Origin: Burkholderiales bacterium
GTDB lineage: Bacteria > Pseudomonadota > Gammaproteobacteria > Burkholderiales > Burkholderiaceae_C
Length of the DNA: 40,308 nucleotides
Assembly: GCA_019510465.1 (NCBI GenBank)
Contig: JAEKKH010000151.1
Location: 1-40,308, forward strand
Direction of reading: 5' to 3'
Part shown: one piece after another, positions 7,785-17,241 of the stretch
Position numbering within the stretch: the stretch's first letter is position 1
Layout of the letters: each line of letters opens with the position of its first letter
Notes under the pieces: generated by a model
The model's database searches: none
Seen by the model: the letters and a program-made list of their open reading frames with translations, nothing else
Told to the model about the DNA's origin: nothing
Translations under genes and position numbers: made by a program

Positions 7785-8942
7785 ATGTCCGAGACCACGA
7801 CCGCCCCGACCTTCAAGCCCAAGAAGTCCGTCGCCCTGTCCGGCGTCGCCGCCGGCAACACGGCGCTGTGCACGGTCGGCCGCAGCGGCAACGACCTGCA
7901 CTACCGCGGCTACGACATCCTGGAGCTGGCCGAGCGGACCGAGTTCGAGGAAGTGGCCCACCTGCTGGTGCATGGCAAGCTGCCCACGGCCGCGGAACTG
8001 AAGGCCTACAAGGCCAAGCTGAAGTCGCTGCGCGGCCTGCCCGCCGCGGTCAAGCAGGCGCTGGAGACGCTGCCGGCCGGCGCGCACCCGATGGACGTCA
8101 TGCGCACCGGCGTGTCGGTGCTGGGCTGCACGCTGCCCGAGAAGGACGACCACAACACGCCGGGGGCGCGCGACATCGCCGACCGCCTGATGGCCTCGCT
8201 CGGCTCGATGCTGCTGTACTGGTTCCAGTACAGCCACAACGGCAGGCGCATCGAGGTCGAGACGGACGACGACTCGATCGGCGCGCACTTCCTGCACCTG
8301 CTGCACGGCACGAAGCCGAGCGCCGAGTGGGAGCGCGCGATGCACACCTCGCTGAACCTGTACGCCGAGCACGAGTTCAACGCGTCGACCTTCGCCTGCC
8401 GCGTCGTGGCCGGCACGGGCAGCGACATGTACTCGGCCATCACCGCCGGCATCGGCGCGCTGCGCGGCCCCAAGCACGGCGGCGCCAACGAGGTGGCCTT
8501 CGAGATCCAGAAGCGCTACGACACCCCGGCCGAGGCCGAGGCCGACATCCGCCGCCGCGTCGAGGCCAAGGAAGTGGTCATCGGCTTCGGCCACCCGGTC
8601 TACACCGTGAGCGACCCGCGCAATGTCGTCATCAAGGGCGTGGCGAAGAAGCTGTCGCAGACCGCGGGCTCGACCAAGATGTTCGACATCGCCGAGCGCC
8701 TCGAATCCGTCATGTGGGACGCCAAGAAGATGTTCCCCAACCTCGACTGGTTCAGCGCCGTCAGCTACCACGTGATGGGCGTGCCCACCGCGATGTTCAC
8801 GCCGCTGTTCGTGATCTCGCGCACCAGCGGCTGGGCGGCGCACGCCATCGAGCAGCGCATCGACAACAAGATCATCCGTCCGAGCGCGAACTACACCGGT
8901 CCGGAAGACCAGAAGTTCGTCGCGCTCGAGGATCGCAAGTAA
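7785..8942 (+). CDS. prpC: 2-methylcitrate synthase
   Basis: A 385-residue citrate-synthase family enzyme that condenses propionyl-CoA with oxaloacetate to 2-methylcitrate, the first step of the methylcitrate cycle. The catalytic residues are His231 (GPKHGGANE), His270 (GFGHPVY) and Asp321 (NLDWFSA), each offset by four from the E. coli PrpC numbering. Length and the conserved [14 protein letters not shown] opening match PrpC rather than the longer GltA. I start at the ATG at 7785, after AGAGAG; an in-frame upstream extension lacks similarity. It is the first gene of a same-strand run to acnD (40-base gap), prpF and the PrpB-like lyase. It is probably controlled by the divergent XRE-type regulator. 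Confidence 0.97.
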   Translation: MSETTTAPTFKPKKSVALSGVAAGNTALCTVGRSGNDLHYRGYDILELAERTEFEEVAHLLVHGKLPTAAELKAYKAKLKSLRGLPAAVKQALETLPAGAHPMDVMRTGVSVLGCTLPEKDDHNTPGARDIADRLMASLGSMLLYWFQYSHNGRRIEVETDDDSIGAHFLHLLHGTKPSAEWERAMHTSLNLYAEHEFNASTFACRVVAGTGSDMYSAITAGIGALRGPKHGGANEVAFEIQKRYDTPAEAEADIRRRVEAKEVVIGFGHPVYTVSDPRNVVIKGVAKKLSQTAGSTKMFDIAERLESVMWDAKKMFPNLDWFSAVSYHVMGVPTAMFTPLFVISRTSGWAAHAIEQRIDNKIIRPSANYTGPEDQKFVALEDRK

Positions 8943-8982
8943 GCCAGCCAGAGAGTCGCCGGCGCGCCCGGCGAAGCCCGCC

Positions 8983-11580
8983 ATGAACTCCGCCTTCCGC
9001 AAGAACCTCCCCGGCACGACGCTGGACTACTTCGACGCCCGCGCCGCCGTCGACGCCATCCAGCCCGGCGCCTGGGACAGGCTGCCCTACACGTCGCGCG
9101 TGCACGCCGAGAACCTGGTGCGCCGCTGCGACCCGGCCCTCCTCACGGAATCGCTGCGCCAGCTCGTCGAGCGCCGGCGCGACCGCGACTTCCCGTGGTA
9201 CCCGGCGCGCGTGGTCTGCCACGACATCCTCGGCCAGACCGCGCTGGTCGACCTGGCGGGATTGCGCGATGCCATCGCCGACATGGGCGGCGACCCGGCC
9301 AAGGTCAACCCGGTGGTGCAGACGCAGCTGATCGTCGACCATTCGCTGGCCGTGGAGTTCGCCGGCTTCGACCCGGACGCGTTCGAGAAGAACCGCGCGG
9401 TGGAGGATCGCCGCAACGAGGATCGCTTCCACTTCATCGAATGGACGAAGAAGGCGTTCCGCAACGTCGAGGTGATCCCGCCGGGCAACGGCATCATGCA
9501 CCAGATCAACCTGGAGCGGATGTCGCCCGTCGTGCACGCGAAGGACGGGGTCGCGTTCCCGGACACGCTGGTGGGGACCGACTCGCACACGCCGCACGTC
9601 GACGCGCTGGGCGTCATCGCGATCGGCGTCGGCGGCCTCGAGGCGGAGAACGTGATGCTGGGGCGCGCGTCGTGGATGCGCCTGCCCGACATCGTCGGCG
9701 TCGAGCTCACCGGCAAGCCGCAACCGGGCATCACCGCCACCGACATCGTGCTGGCCATCACCGAGTTCCTGCGCAAGGAGAAGGTGGTCGGCGCCTACCT
9801 CGAGTTCTTCGGCGAGGGCGCGTCCGCGCTGACGCTGGGCGACCGCGCGACCATCTCCAACATGACGCCGGAGTTCGGCGCCACGGCCGCGATGTTCTTC
9901 ATCGACGCGCAGACGATCGCCTACCTGACGCTCACCGGCCGCGACGCCGCGCAGGTCGAGCTGGTCGAGACCTACGCGAAGCAGGCGGGCCTGTGGGCCG
10001 ACGCGCTGGAGGCGGCGGAGTACGAGCGCACCCTGCGCTTCGACCTGTCGACCGTCGTGCGCAACATGGCCGGTCCGTCGAACCCGCACAAGCGCCTGCC
10101 CACCACCGACCTGGCCGCGCGCGGCATCGCCGGCCAATGGACCGAGGAGCCGGGGAAGATGCCCGACGGCGCCGTCATCATCGCGGCCATCACCAGCTGC
10201 ACCAACACCAGCAACCCGCGCAACGTGATCGCCGCGGGCCTGCTCGCGCGCAACGCGAACGCGCGCGGGCTCGTGCGCAAGCCGTGGGTGAAGTCCTCGC
10301 TGGCGCCCGGCTCGAAGGCCGTGCAGCTGTACCTCGAGGAAGCAGGGCTGCTGCCCGAGCTCGAGAAGCTGGGCTTCGGCATCGTCGCGTTCGCGTGCAC
10401 CACCTGCAACGGCATGTCGGGCGCGCTCGACCCGAAGATCAAGCAGGAGATCATCGACCGCGACCTGTACGCGACCGCCGTGCTCTCGGGCAACCGCAAC
10501 TTCGACGGCCGCATCCACCCCTACGCCAAGCAGGCCTTCCTCGCGTCGCCGCCGCTGGTCATCGCCTACGCGATCGCCGGCACCATCCGCTTCGACATCG
10601 AGAAGGACTCCCTCGGCACCGACGCGAACGGCCGGCCGGTCACCCTGAAGGACCTCTGGCCGACCGACGCCGAGATCGACGCCATCGTCGCCAGCAGCGT
10701 CAAGCCGGAGCACTTCCGCAAGGTCTACGACCCGATGTTCAAGCTGCGCAAGGACACCGGCGAGAAGATCAGCCCGCTGTATGCCTGGCGCCCGCAGAGC
10801 ACCTACATCCGCCGTCCGCCGTACTGGGAAGGCGCGCTGGCCGGCGAGCGCACGCTGCACGGCCTGCGCCCGCTGGCCGTGCTGCCGGACAACATCACCA
10901 CCGACCACCTGTCGCCGTCCAACGCGATCCTGGCCGACAGCGCGGCCGGCGAGTACCTCGCGAAGATGGGCCTGCCGGAGGAGGACTTCAACTCCTACGC
11001 GACGCATCGCGGCGACCACCTCACGGCGCAGCGCGCCACCTTCGCCAACCCGCAGCTCGTCAACGAGATGGCGGTCGTCGACGGCCAGGTCAAGAAGGGC
11101 TCGCTCACGCGCCTGGAGCCCGATGGCCAGGTCGTGCGCATGTGGGAGGGCATCGAGACCTACATGGAGCGCAGGCAGCCGCTGATCATCATCGCGGGGG
11201 CCGACTACGGCCAGGGCTCGTCGCGCGACTGGGCGGCCAAGGGCGTGCGGCTCGCGGGCGTCGAGGCCATCGTCGCCGAGGGCTTCGAGCGCATCCACCG
11301 CACCAACCTGGTCGGCATGGGCGTGCTGCCGCTGGAGTTCAAGCCGGGCACCGATCGCCTGACGCTGGGCATCGACGGCACCGAAGTGTTCGACGTGGTC
11401 GGCGAACGCAAGCCGCGCGCCGATCTCACGCTGGTCATCCGGCGCCGCGGCGGCGAGCGCGTCGAGGTGCCGGTCACCTGCCGCCTCGACACCGCCGAGG
11501 AAGTGTCGATCTACGAGGCCGGCGGCGTGCTGCAGCGCTTCGCGCAGGACTTTCTGGCCTCGAGCGCCGAAGCGGCCTGA
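8983..11580 (+). CDS. acnD: 2-methylcitrate dehydratase, Fe/S-dependent (AcnD)
   Basis: An 865-residue aconitase-family enzyme. With PrpF it converts 2-methylcitrate to 2-methyl-cis-aconitate, replacing the cofactor-free PrpD of enterobacteria. The three [4Fe-4S] ligands are Cys406 (SCTNTSNP), Cys472 and Cys475 (ACTTCNG). The C-terminal swivel domain has GADYGQGSSRDWAAKG, the substrate-binding loop of aconitases. Size is usual for AcnD. The opening MNSAFRKNLPGTTLDYFD also matches AcnD rather than AcnA. It lies 40 bases after prpC and 8 bases before prpF, the order expected for the AcnD/PrpF variant of the pathway. Confidence 0.95.
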   Translation: MNSAFRKNLPGTTLDYFDARAAVDAIQPGAWDRLPYTSRVHAENLVRRCDPALLTESLRQLVERRRDRDFPWYPARVVCHDILGQTALVDLAGLRDAIADMGGDPAKVNPVVQTQLIVDHSLAVEFAGFDPDAFEKNRAVEDRRNEDRFHFIEWTKKAFRNVEVIPPGNGIMHQINLERMSPVVHAKDGVAFPDTLVGTDSHTPHVDALGVIAIGVGGLEAENVMLGRASWMRLPDIVGVELTGKPQPGITATDIVLAITEFLRKEKVVGAYLEFFGEGASALTLGDRATISNMTPEFGATAAMFFIDAQTIAYLTLTGRDAAQVELVETYAKQAGLWADALEAAEYERTLRFDLSTVVRNMAGPSNPHKRLPTTDLAARGIAGQWTEEPGKMPDGAVIIAAITSCTNTSNPRNVIAAGLLARNANARGLVRKPWVKSSLAPGSKAVQLYLEEAGLLPELEKLGFGIVAFACTTCNGMSGALDPKIKQEIIDRDLYATAVLSGNRNFDGRIHPYAKQAFLASPPLVIAYAIAGTIRFDIEKDSLGTDANGRPVTLKDLWPTDAEIDAIVASSVKPEHFRKVYDPMFKLRKDTGEKISPLYAWRPQSTYIRRPPYWEGALAGERTLHGLRPLAVLPDNITTDHLSPSNAILADSAAGEYLAKMGLPEEDFNSYATHRGDHLTAQRATFANPQLVNEMAVVDGQVKKGSLTRLEPDGQVVRMWEGIETYMERRQPLIIIAGADYGQGSSRDWAAKGVRLAGVEAIVAEGFERIHRTNLVGMGVLPLEFKPGTDRLTLGIDGTEVFDVVGERKPRADLTLVIRRRGGERVEVPVTCRLDTAEEVSIYEAGGVLQRFAQDFLASSAEAA

Positions 11581-11588
11581 AGGAAACC

Positions 11589-12782
11589 ATGTCCCACGTC
11601 TCGCAGATCAGGATCGCCGCCACCTACATGCGCGGCGGCACCAGCAAGGGCGTGTTCTTCCGCCTGGAGGACCTGCCGCTCTCGGCGCAGCAAGCCGGAG
11701 CCGCGCGCGACAGGCTGCTGATGCGCGTCATCGGCAGCCCCGACCCGTACGGCAAGCAGATCGACGGCATGGGCGGCGCCACCTCGTCCACCAGCAAGAC
11801 GGTGATCGTCTCGCGCAGCACGCGCCCCGACCACGACGTCGACTACCTGTTCGGCCAGGTCGCGATCGACCAGGCGTTCGTCGACTGGAGCGGCAACTGC
11901 GGCAACCTGTCGGCGGCGGTCGGCCCGTTCGCGGTGGCCAGCGGCCTGATCGACGCCGCACGCATCCCGCAGGACGGCACGGTGGTCGTGCGCATCTGGC
12001 AGGCCAACATCGGCAAGACCATCGTCGCGCACGTGCCCATCACCCACGGCGAAGTGCAGGAGACCGGCGATTTCGAGCTGGACGGCGTCACGTTCCCGGC
12101 GGCCGAGGTCGCGCTCGAGTTCATGGATCCCGCGGCCGACGAGGGCGCAGGCGGGGGCTCGATGTTCCCGACCGGCAACGTCGTCGACGAGCTGGACGTG
12201 CCTGGCGTCGGCAAGCTGCGGGCCACGCTGATCAACGCCGGCATCCCGACGATCTTCGTCGACGCGCAGGCCATCGGCTACACCGGCACCGAGCTGCAGG
12301 ACGCGATCAACGGCGACCCGAAGGCGCTGGCCATGTTCGAGGCGCTGCGGGCGCATGGCGCGCTGCGCATGGGGCTGATCCAGCAGCTGGTCGAGGCGCG
12401 CACGCGCCAGCACACGCCCAAGATCGCGTTCGTGGCGAAACCCGCCGACTACGTGGCCTCCAGCGGCAAGCGCGTCGCGGCCAAGGACGTCGACCTGCTG
12501 GTGCGCGCGATGTCGATGGGCAAGCTGCACCACGCGATGATGGGCACGGCCGCCGTGGCCATCGGCACCGCGGCGGCGATCCCCGGCACGCTGGTCAACC
12601 TCGCGGCCGGCGGCGGCGACGCGCGCACCGCCGTGCGCTTCGGCCATCCGTCGGGCACGCTGCGCGTCGGCGCCGAGGCGCGGCTGGTCGACGGGCAGTG
12701 GCAGGTGGCCAAGGCCTTGATGAGCCGCAGCGCGCGGATCCTCATGGAAGGCAACGTTCGCGTGCCAGGCGACAGTTTCTGA
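11589..12782 (+). CDS. prpF: 2-methylaconitate cis-trans isomerase PrpF (AcnD accessory protein)
   Basis: A 397-residue protein of the PrpF family (diaminopimelate-epimerase-like fold). It is known to be needed with AcnD and to isomerise 2-methylaconitate. The family opening RIAATYMRGGTSKGVFF, the GSPDPYGKQIDGMGG segment and the GNCGNLSAAVGPFA segment are all present, with GHPSGTLRVGAE near the end. The start ATG is 8 bases after the acnD stop with AAGGAA between, so it is clearly in the same operon. No anomaly is seen. Confidence 0.96.
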   Translation: MSHVSQIRIAATYMRGGTSKGVFFRLEDLPLSAQQAGAARDRLLMRVIGSPDPYGKQIDGMGGATSSTSKTVIVSRSTRPDHDVDYLFGQVAIDQAFVDWSGNCGNLSAAVGPFAVASGLIDAARIPQDGTVVVRIWQANIGKTIVAHVPITHGEVQETGDFELDGVTFPAAEVALEFMDPAADEGAGGGSMFPTGNVVDELDVPGVGKLRATLINAGIPTIFVDAQAIGYTGTELQDAINGDPKALAMFEALRAHGALRMGLIQQLVEARTRQHTPKIAFVAKPADYVASSGKRVAAKDVDLLVRAMSMGKLHHAMMGTAAVAIGTAAAIPGTLVNLAAGGGDARTAVRFGHPSGTLRVGAEARLVDGQWQVAKALMSRSARILMEGNVRVPGDSF

Positions 12783-12799
12783 AACCCGGGATCGATTCG

Positions 12800-13660
12800 A
12801 TGACCACTCGCAAGACCCTCAAGACCCTCGTCAACGCCCGCCGCGGCGCGATCGTGCCCGGCGCGTTCAACGCACTGTCGGCGCGCGTGATCGAGGACCT
12901 CGGCTTCGAGGCGATCTACGTCACCGGCGCCGGCGTCACCAACATGAATCTCGGCCTGCCGGACCAGGGCTTCATGGGCCTGGCCGAGATCGCCGAGGCC
13001 ACCAGCCGCATCCGCGACGCCGTCGGCCTGCCGCTGATCGTCGACATGGACACGGGTTTCGGCAACGCGCTGAACACGTACCACTCGGTGCGCGTGCTGG
13101 AGCGCGCCGGCGCCGACTGCGTGCAGCTGGAGGACCAGGTCGCGCCCAAGCGCTGCGGCCATTTCTCCGGCAAGGAAGTGATCTCCACCGAGGAGGCGGT
13201 CAGCAAGATCAAGGCGGCCGTCGACGCCCGTACCGACCCCGACTTCCTGGTCATGGCCCGCACCGACGCCGCCGCCACGCACGGCTTCGAGGCCGCGGTC
13301 GAGCGCGCGCAGCGCTTCGCGGAAGCGGGCGCCGACATCCTGTTCGTCGAGGCCGTGACCACCGCCGACGAGATCCGCGCGCTGCCCCGGCGCCTGGGCC
13401 CGCCGCAGCTGATGAACATGGTCATCGGCGGCAAGACGCCCATCGTCGGCGCCGAGGAACTCGGCCAGCTGGGCTACGGGATCGTGCTGTACGCCAACGC
13501 GGCGCTGCAGGGCGCACTGGCCGGCATGCAGCGCGCGCTGACGGTGCTGCGCGACACCCGGCGCATCGACGAGGATCCGACCCTGGTGGCGCCGTTCAAG
13601 GAGCGCCAGCGGCTGGTGGGCAAGCCGTCCTGGGACGAGCTGGAGAAGCGCTACACCTGA
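12800..13660 (+). CDS. Isocitrate lyase/PEP mutase family lyase, probably acting as methylisocitrate lyase (PrpB-like)
   Basis: A 286-residue TIM-barrel enzyme of the ICL/PEPM superfamily. KRCGH at 117-121 carries the lyase catalytic Cys119. VDMDTGFG and QLEDQV supply the Mg-binding acid region. By position, 17 bases after prpF, it would split 2-methylisocitrate into pyruvate and succinate and so close the cycle. However, the sequence departs from typical PrpB: it has GAGVTNMNLGLPDQGFM where PrpB has a GGGVAAGSLGLPDLG-like string, and a different C-terminal third. It looks closer to dimethylmalate-lyase or oxaloacetate-decarboxylase-like members. A canonical prpB may exist elsewhere. Family is certain, substrate is not. 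Confidence 0.85.
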   Translation: MTTRKTLKTLVNARRGAIVPGAFNALSARVIEDLGFEAIYVTGAGVTNMNLGLPDQGFMGLAEIAEATSRIRDAVGLPLIVDMDTGFGNALNTYHSVRVLERAGADCVQLEDQVAPKRCGHFSGKEVISTEEAVSKIKAAVDARTDPDFLVMARTDAAATHGFEAAVERAQRFAEAGADILFVEAVTTADEIRALPRRLGPPQLMNMVIGGKTPIVGAEELGQLGYGIVLYANAALQGALAGMQRALTVLRDTRRIDEDPTLVAPFKERQRLVGKPSWDELEKRYT

Positions 13661-13786
13661 CGAGGCCGGGGTCGAGCCCCGACCTTCATCCGCCCCTCGG
13701 CGGGCTCGCGTCCGGCGACGGGTTTACGAGGTCCGGCGGTGCGCCCGGGCGCCGGCGGATCCAGGCGCGCGGAGCAGGGCCGTGCG

Positions 13787-14701
13787 TCATGCGCGCCTGC
13801 GTGCGGCGCCGCGTGCGGGCGCTGGCTGGCGCGCGTAGGCCACGAAGGCCTTCACGTAGTCGACGTCCATGTCGGCCTCGCGCGCACCGAGGAAGATCTG
13901 CTTGGGAATGCCGTGGCGGCCCAGGCGCACCGGCACGACGGGCATGCGCGCGGCGTACTCCTCGGCCAGCCAGCGTGGCAGCGCGGCCACGCCGCGGCCG
14001 CTGGCCACCATCTGCAACATGATGTCCGTCGTCTCGATCGCCTTCTGGCGCCTGGGCGTGATGCCGGCCGGCATCAGGAACTGCGTGTAGATGTCGAGGC
14101 GATCGATGGGGACGGGGTAGGTGATCAGCACCTGGTCGGACAACTGCTCCGGCTTGACGTACGCCACGCCCGCCAGCCCATGCCCCTCGTGGACGACCAG
14201 CACCTGCTCGTAGTCGAACACCGGCACGAAGCGCAGGCCGGGCTTGTGCAGCGGGTCGGGCGTGACCAGGAGGTCGATCTCGTAGCCGAACAGCGCGCCG
14301 ATGCCGCCGAACTGGAACTTCTGCTTCACGTCGACGTCGACGTCGGGCCAGCGCGCGAGGTAGGGCGAGACGATCTTCAACAGCCACTGGTAGCACGGAT
14401 GGCATTCCATGCCGATGCGCAGCGTGCCGCGCTCGCCCTCGGCGTACTGCGCGATGCGCGTCTCGGCCAGCGCCAGTTGCGGCAGCACGCGGTTGGCCAC
14501 CTGCAGCAGGTACTGGCCGGCCTGGGTGAGGCGCAGGCGGCGGCCTTCGCGCAGCCAGATGTCGGTGCCCAGCTGTTCCTCGAGCTTGCGCATCGAGTGG
14601 CTGATGGCCGACTGCGTCAGGTGCAGCGCCTCGGCCGCGGCCGTCATCGAGCCCAGCTTGTCGACCTGCTGGACGATCGCGAGATGGATGCGTTCGAGCA
14701 T
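13787..14701 (-). CDS. metR: LysR-type transcriptional regulator MetR
   Basis: A 304-residue LysR-family activator. The N-terminal winged HTH is MLERIHLAIVQQVDKLGSMT with LTQSAISHSMRKLEEQLG. The effector domain contains IGMECHPCYQWLLKIV, characteristic of MetR, which senses homocysteine and activates metE. It is divergent from metE, 109 bases apart, the classical metR-metE arrangement. I place the start at 14701, where the LysR domain opens; a frame extension of 15 codons lacks family similarity. The C terminus ends in an Ala/Arg-rich tail. It faces the PrpB-like gene tail to tail; the 126 bases between hold a GC-rich hairpin but no T run. Confidence 0.93.
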   Translation of the reverse strand: MLERIHLAIVQQVDKLGSMTAAAEALHLTQSAISHSMRKLEEQLGTDIWLREGRRLRLTQAGQYLLQVANRVLPQLALAETRIAQYAEGERGTLRIGMECHPCYQWLLKIVSPYLARWPDVDVDVKQKFQFGGIGALFGYEIDLLVTPDPLHKPGLRFVPVFDYEQVLVVHEGHGLAGVAYVKPEQLSDQVLITYPVPIDRLDIYTQFLMPAGITPRRQKAIETTDIMLQMVASGRGVAALPRWLAEEYAARMPVVPVRLGRHGIPKQIFLGAREADMDVDYVKAFVAYARQPAPARGAARRRA

Positions 14702-14716
14702 GGGTGATCCATGAAT

Positions 14717-14732
14717 GGAATCGATGGATTCC
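14717..14732. promoter_or_regulatory. Inverted repeat GGAATC-N4-GATTCC, candidate MetR operator
   Basis: A perfect 6-bp inverted repeat separated by GATG lies between metR and metE, 15 bases upstream of the likely metE -35 box. Flanking TGAA sequences (14712-14715 and 14733-14736) recall the TGAA half-site of known MetR boxes (TGAA-N5-TTCA), but the full consensus is not present. Position fits an activator site. The repeat is seen directly; the role is inferred. Confidence 0.5.
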
Positions 14733-14746
14733 TGAAATAAGACCAT

Positions 14747-14775
14747 TTTACGTCATGGGCCGGTTTTCCTAGCAT
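14747..14775 (+). promoter_or_regulatory. Candidate sigma70 promoter of metE
   Basis: TTTACG (14747-14752) and TAGCAT (14770-14775) are separated by 17 bases, each matching four of six consensus positions. Weak boxes are expected for an activator-dependent promoter. Transcription would begin near 14782, leaving a leader under 30 bases, too short for a riboswitch. Confidence 0.45.
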
Positions 14776-14810
14776 GGCGGCTTCCCGTTCAAGACGAAGA
14801 CGAAACCGAC

Positions 14811-17099
14811 ATGGCCACCACGCACAACCTGGGCTTCCCGCGCATCGGCGCGAAGCGTGAATTGAAGTTCGCGCTGGAGTCGTACTGGAAGGGCGAGTCC
14901 CCGCGCGACGAGCTCGTCTGCCTCGGCGCGCAGCTGCGCCAGCGCCACTGGATCCACCAGGCCAACCTCGACCTGGCCCCGGTGGGCGACTTCGCCTTCT
15001 ACGACCAGATGCTGGACATGAGCTTCACGCTCGGCCACCTGCCCGAGCGCGTTCGCGGCTTCCACGGCGATGCGCTCGACAACTCCTTCCGTGTCGCGCG
15101 CGGCCGCTCGGCGCACGCCGCCGACCACGCTCCGTGCTGCGGCGCCGGGGTGGCCGCTGGCGAGATGACCAAGTGGTTCGACACCAACTACCACTACATC
15201 GTTCCCGAGTTCACCGCGGACACCCCCTTCGAGCTCGACGCCTCGCGCCTGCTTGGCCAGCTGGCCGAGGCCCGCGCACAGAACGTGAAGGCCAAGCCGG
15301 TGATCATCGGCCCGGTCACCTACCTCGCGCTGGGCAAGGCCAAGGACGGCTCGAACCGTCTCGACCTGCTGCCGCGCCTGGTGCCGGTGTACTGCGAGCT
15401 GCTGGACGCCCTGGCGCGCGCGGGCGTCGAGTGGGTGCAGATCGACGAGCCCATCCTCGTGACCGAGCTCGATGCCGACTGGCAGCATGCGCTGCGCACC
15501 GCGTACCATGACCTCAAGAGCGCCAAGGTCAAGCTGCTGCTGGCCACGTATTTCGGCCAGCTGCTGGACAACCTGCACCTGGCCGCCAACCTGCCGGTGG
15601 CCGGGCTGCACGTCGACGCCGTCCGCGGCCGCGACGACGTGCTGCCGCTGCTGGGCCTGCTGTCGCCGGTCAAGGTGCTGTCGCTGGGGGTGGTCGACGG
15701 CCGCAACATCTGGAAGACCGACCTGAACGCCGTGCTGGACTGGCTCGAGCCGCTGGCCGCGCGCCTGGGCGAGCGCCTGTGGATCGCGCCGTCGTGTTCG
15801 CTGCTGCACGTGCCGGTCGACCTCGCGAGCGAGAAGGCGATGGATCCGGAGCTGCGCGGCTGGCTCGCCTTCGCGCTGCAGAAGCTCGACGAGCTGCAGG
15901 TGCTGGCCGGCGCGCTGCGCCACGGCCGCGACGCCGTGCGCGACGCGCTCGATGCCAACCGGCTCGCGATCGACGCGCGCCGCCGCTCGCCGCGCGTGAA
16001 CAACCCCGCCGTGAAGGCCGCCGTCGCGGCGATCACGCCGCCGCTGGGCCAGCGCCGGAGCCCGTACGCGCAGCGCGCGCCGCGCCAGGCCGCGCTGCTC
16101 AAGCTGCCGCCGTTTCCCACCACCACCATCGGCTCGTTCCCGCAGACCCCCGAGATCCGCCACGCGCGCAGCGAGTTCAAGGCCGGCCGGCTCGACGCCG
16201 CGGGCTACCGCATCGCGATGCAGGGCGAGATCGCGCGCAGCGTGCAGGAGCAGGAGGCGCTGGGCCTCGACGTGCTGGTGCATGGCGAAGCCGAACGCAA
16301 CGACATGGTCGAATACTTCGGCGAGCAGCTGGACGGCTACGCGTTCAGCCAGTCCGGCTGGGTGCAGTCCTACGGCTCGCGCTGCGTGAAGCCGCCGATC
16401 CTGTTCGGCGACATCGCGCGGCCCAAGCCGATGACGGTGGAATGGATCCGCTTCGCGCAGTCGCTCACGCAGCGCCCGATGAAGGGCATGTTGACCGGGC
16501 CGGTGACGCTCCTGAACTGGTCGTTCGTGCGCGACGACCAGCCGCGTTCGGTGTCGTGCCGGCAGCTCGCGCTCGCGATGCGGCAGGAGGTGCTGGACCT
16601 CGAACGCGCCGGCGTGCGCGTCATCCAGATCGACGAGGCCGCGCTGCGCGAGGGCCTGCCGCTGCGCCGGTCGCAGTGGGGGCACTACCTCGACTGGGCG
16701 ATCGAGTCGTTCCGCATCACGGCCAACGGCGTGGGCGACGAGACGCAGATCCACACCCACATGTGCTACTCGGAGTTCAACGACATCATCGCGTCCATCG
16801 CCGCCATGGACGCCGACGTCATCACGATCGAGACCTCGCGCTCGGACATGGAGCTGCTGGACGCGTTCGACGACTTCCGGTACCCCAACGAGATCGGCCC
16901 GGGCGTCTACGACATCCATTCGCCCAACATCCCGTCGCAGGAGCACATCGTCGCGCTGATGCGCAAGGCCGCCGGGCGCGTGCCCGCCGAACGCCTGTGG
17001 GTCAACCCGGACTGCGGCCTGAAGACCCGCCAGTGGGCCGAGGTGATCCCCGCGCTGGCCAACATGGTGGCCGCGGCGAAGCAGCTGCGCGCGGGCTGA
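14811..17099 (+). CDS. metE: Cobalamin-independent methionine synthase
   Basis: A 762-residue enzyme that transfers a methyl group from 5-methyltetrahydropteroyltri-glutamate to homocysteine, the last step of methionine synthesis. The N-terminal barrel starts [19 protein letters not shown]. The catalytic C-terminal barrel has [10 protein letters not shown] and [18 protein letters not shown]. Zinc ligands are His650 and Cys652 (IHTHMCY), Glu674 (ITIETSRS) and Cys735 (NPDCGLK), each nine residues later than in E. coli MetE. Part of that shift is a short Ala/Cys-rich insertion near residue 105-118 (containing APCCGAG) just before [12 protein letters not shown]. The usual IDEPALREG reads IDEAALREG. 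It is divergent from metR and presumably activated by it. Confidence 0.97.
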   Translation: MATTHNLGFPRIGAKRELKFALESYWKGESPRDELVCLGAQLRQRHWIHQANLDLAPVGDFAFYDQMLDMSFTLGHLPERVRGFHGDALDNSFRVARGRSAHAADHAPCCGAGVAAGEMTKWFDTNYHYIVPEFTADTPFELDASRLLGQLAEARAQNVKAKPVIIGPVTYLALGKAKDGSNRLDLLPRLVPVYCELLDALARAGVEWVQIDEPILVTELDADWQHALRTAYHDLKSAKVKLLLATYFGQLLDNLHLAANLPVAGLHVDAVRGRDDVLPLLGLLSPVKVLSLGVVDGRNIWKTDLNAVLDWLEPLAARLGERLWIAPSCSLLHVPVDLASEKAMDPELRGWLAFALQKLDELQVLAGALRHGRDAVRDALDANRLAIDARRRSPRVNNPAVKAAVAAITPPLGQRRSPYAQRAPRQAALLKLPPFPTTTIGSFPQTPEIRHARSEFKAGRLDAAGYRIAMQGEIARSVQEQEALGLDVLVHGEAERNDMVEYFGEQLDGYAFSQSGWVQSYGSRCVKPPILFGDIARPKPMTVEWIRFAQSLTQRPMKGMLTGPVTLLNWSFVRDDQPRSVSCRQLALAMRQEVLDLERAGVRVIQIDEAALREGLPLRRSQWGHYLDWAIESFRITANGVGDETQIHTHMCYSEFNDIIASIAAMDADVITIETSRSDMELLDAFDDFRYPNEIGPGVYDIHSPNIPSQEHIVALMRKAAGRVPAERLWVNPDCGLKTRQWAEVIPALANMVAAAKQLRAG

Positions 17100-17241
17100 T
17101 CGGGACCGTCGTTCGCCGGCGCGGCGGCGTCCCTGCGCATCGGCGGCGGGTCGCGGCGCGCGCGGGCGCGCCGTCGAGGTGCCGCCGCTGGCTTGAGGCT
17201 AGACTGATGGCCTGTCCAACGTGCCGCCCAAGGAGCCGACG

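Noticed and set aside
9195-11580. Long plus-strand frame overlapping acnD in another phase
   Set aside because: Its first part is Arg/His-rich without motifs; only the stretch from 11589 is real and corresponds to prpF.
13667-13684. GC-rich hairpin after the PrpB-like gene (alternative stems CGGGG/CCCCG or GGTCG/CGACC)
   Set aside because: The stem is only five base pairs and is followed by two T residues, so it does not meet the pattern of an intrinsic terminator.
14776-14810. Possible cobalamin or SAM riboswitch in front of metE
   Set aside because: The leader after the likely promoter is under 40 bases, too short for either riboswitch, and no conserved box is visible.
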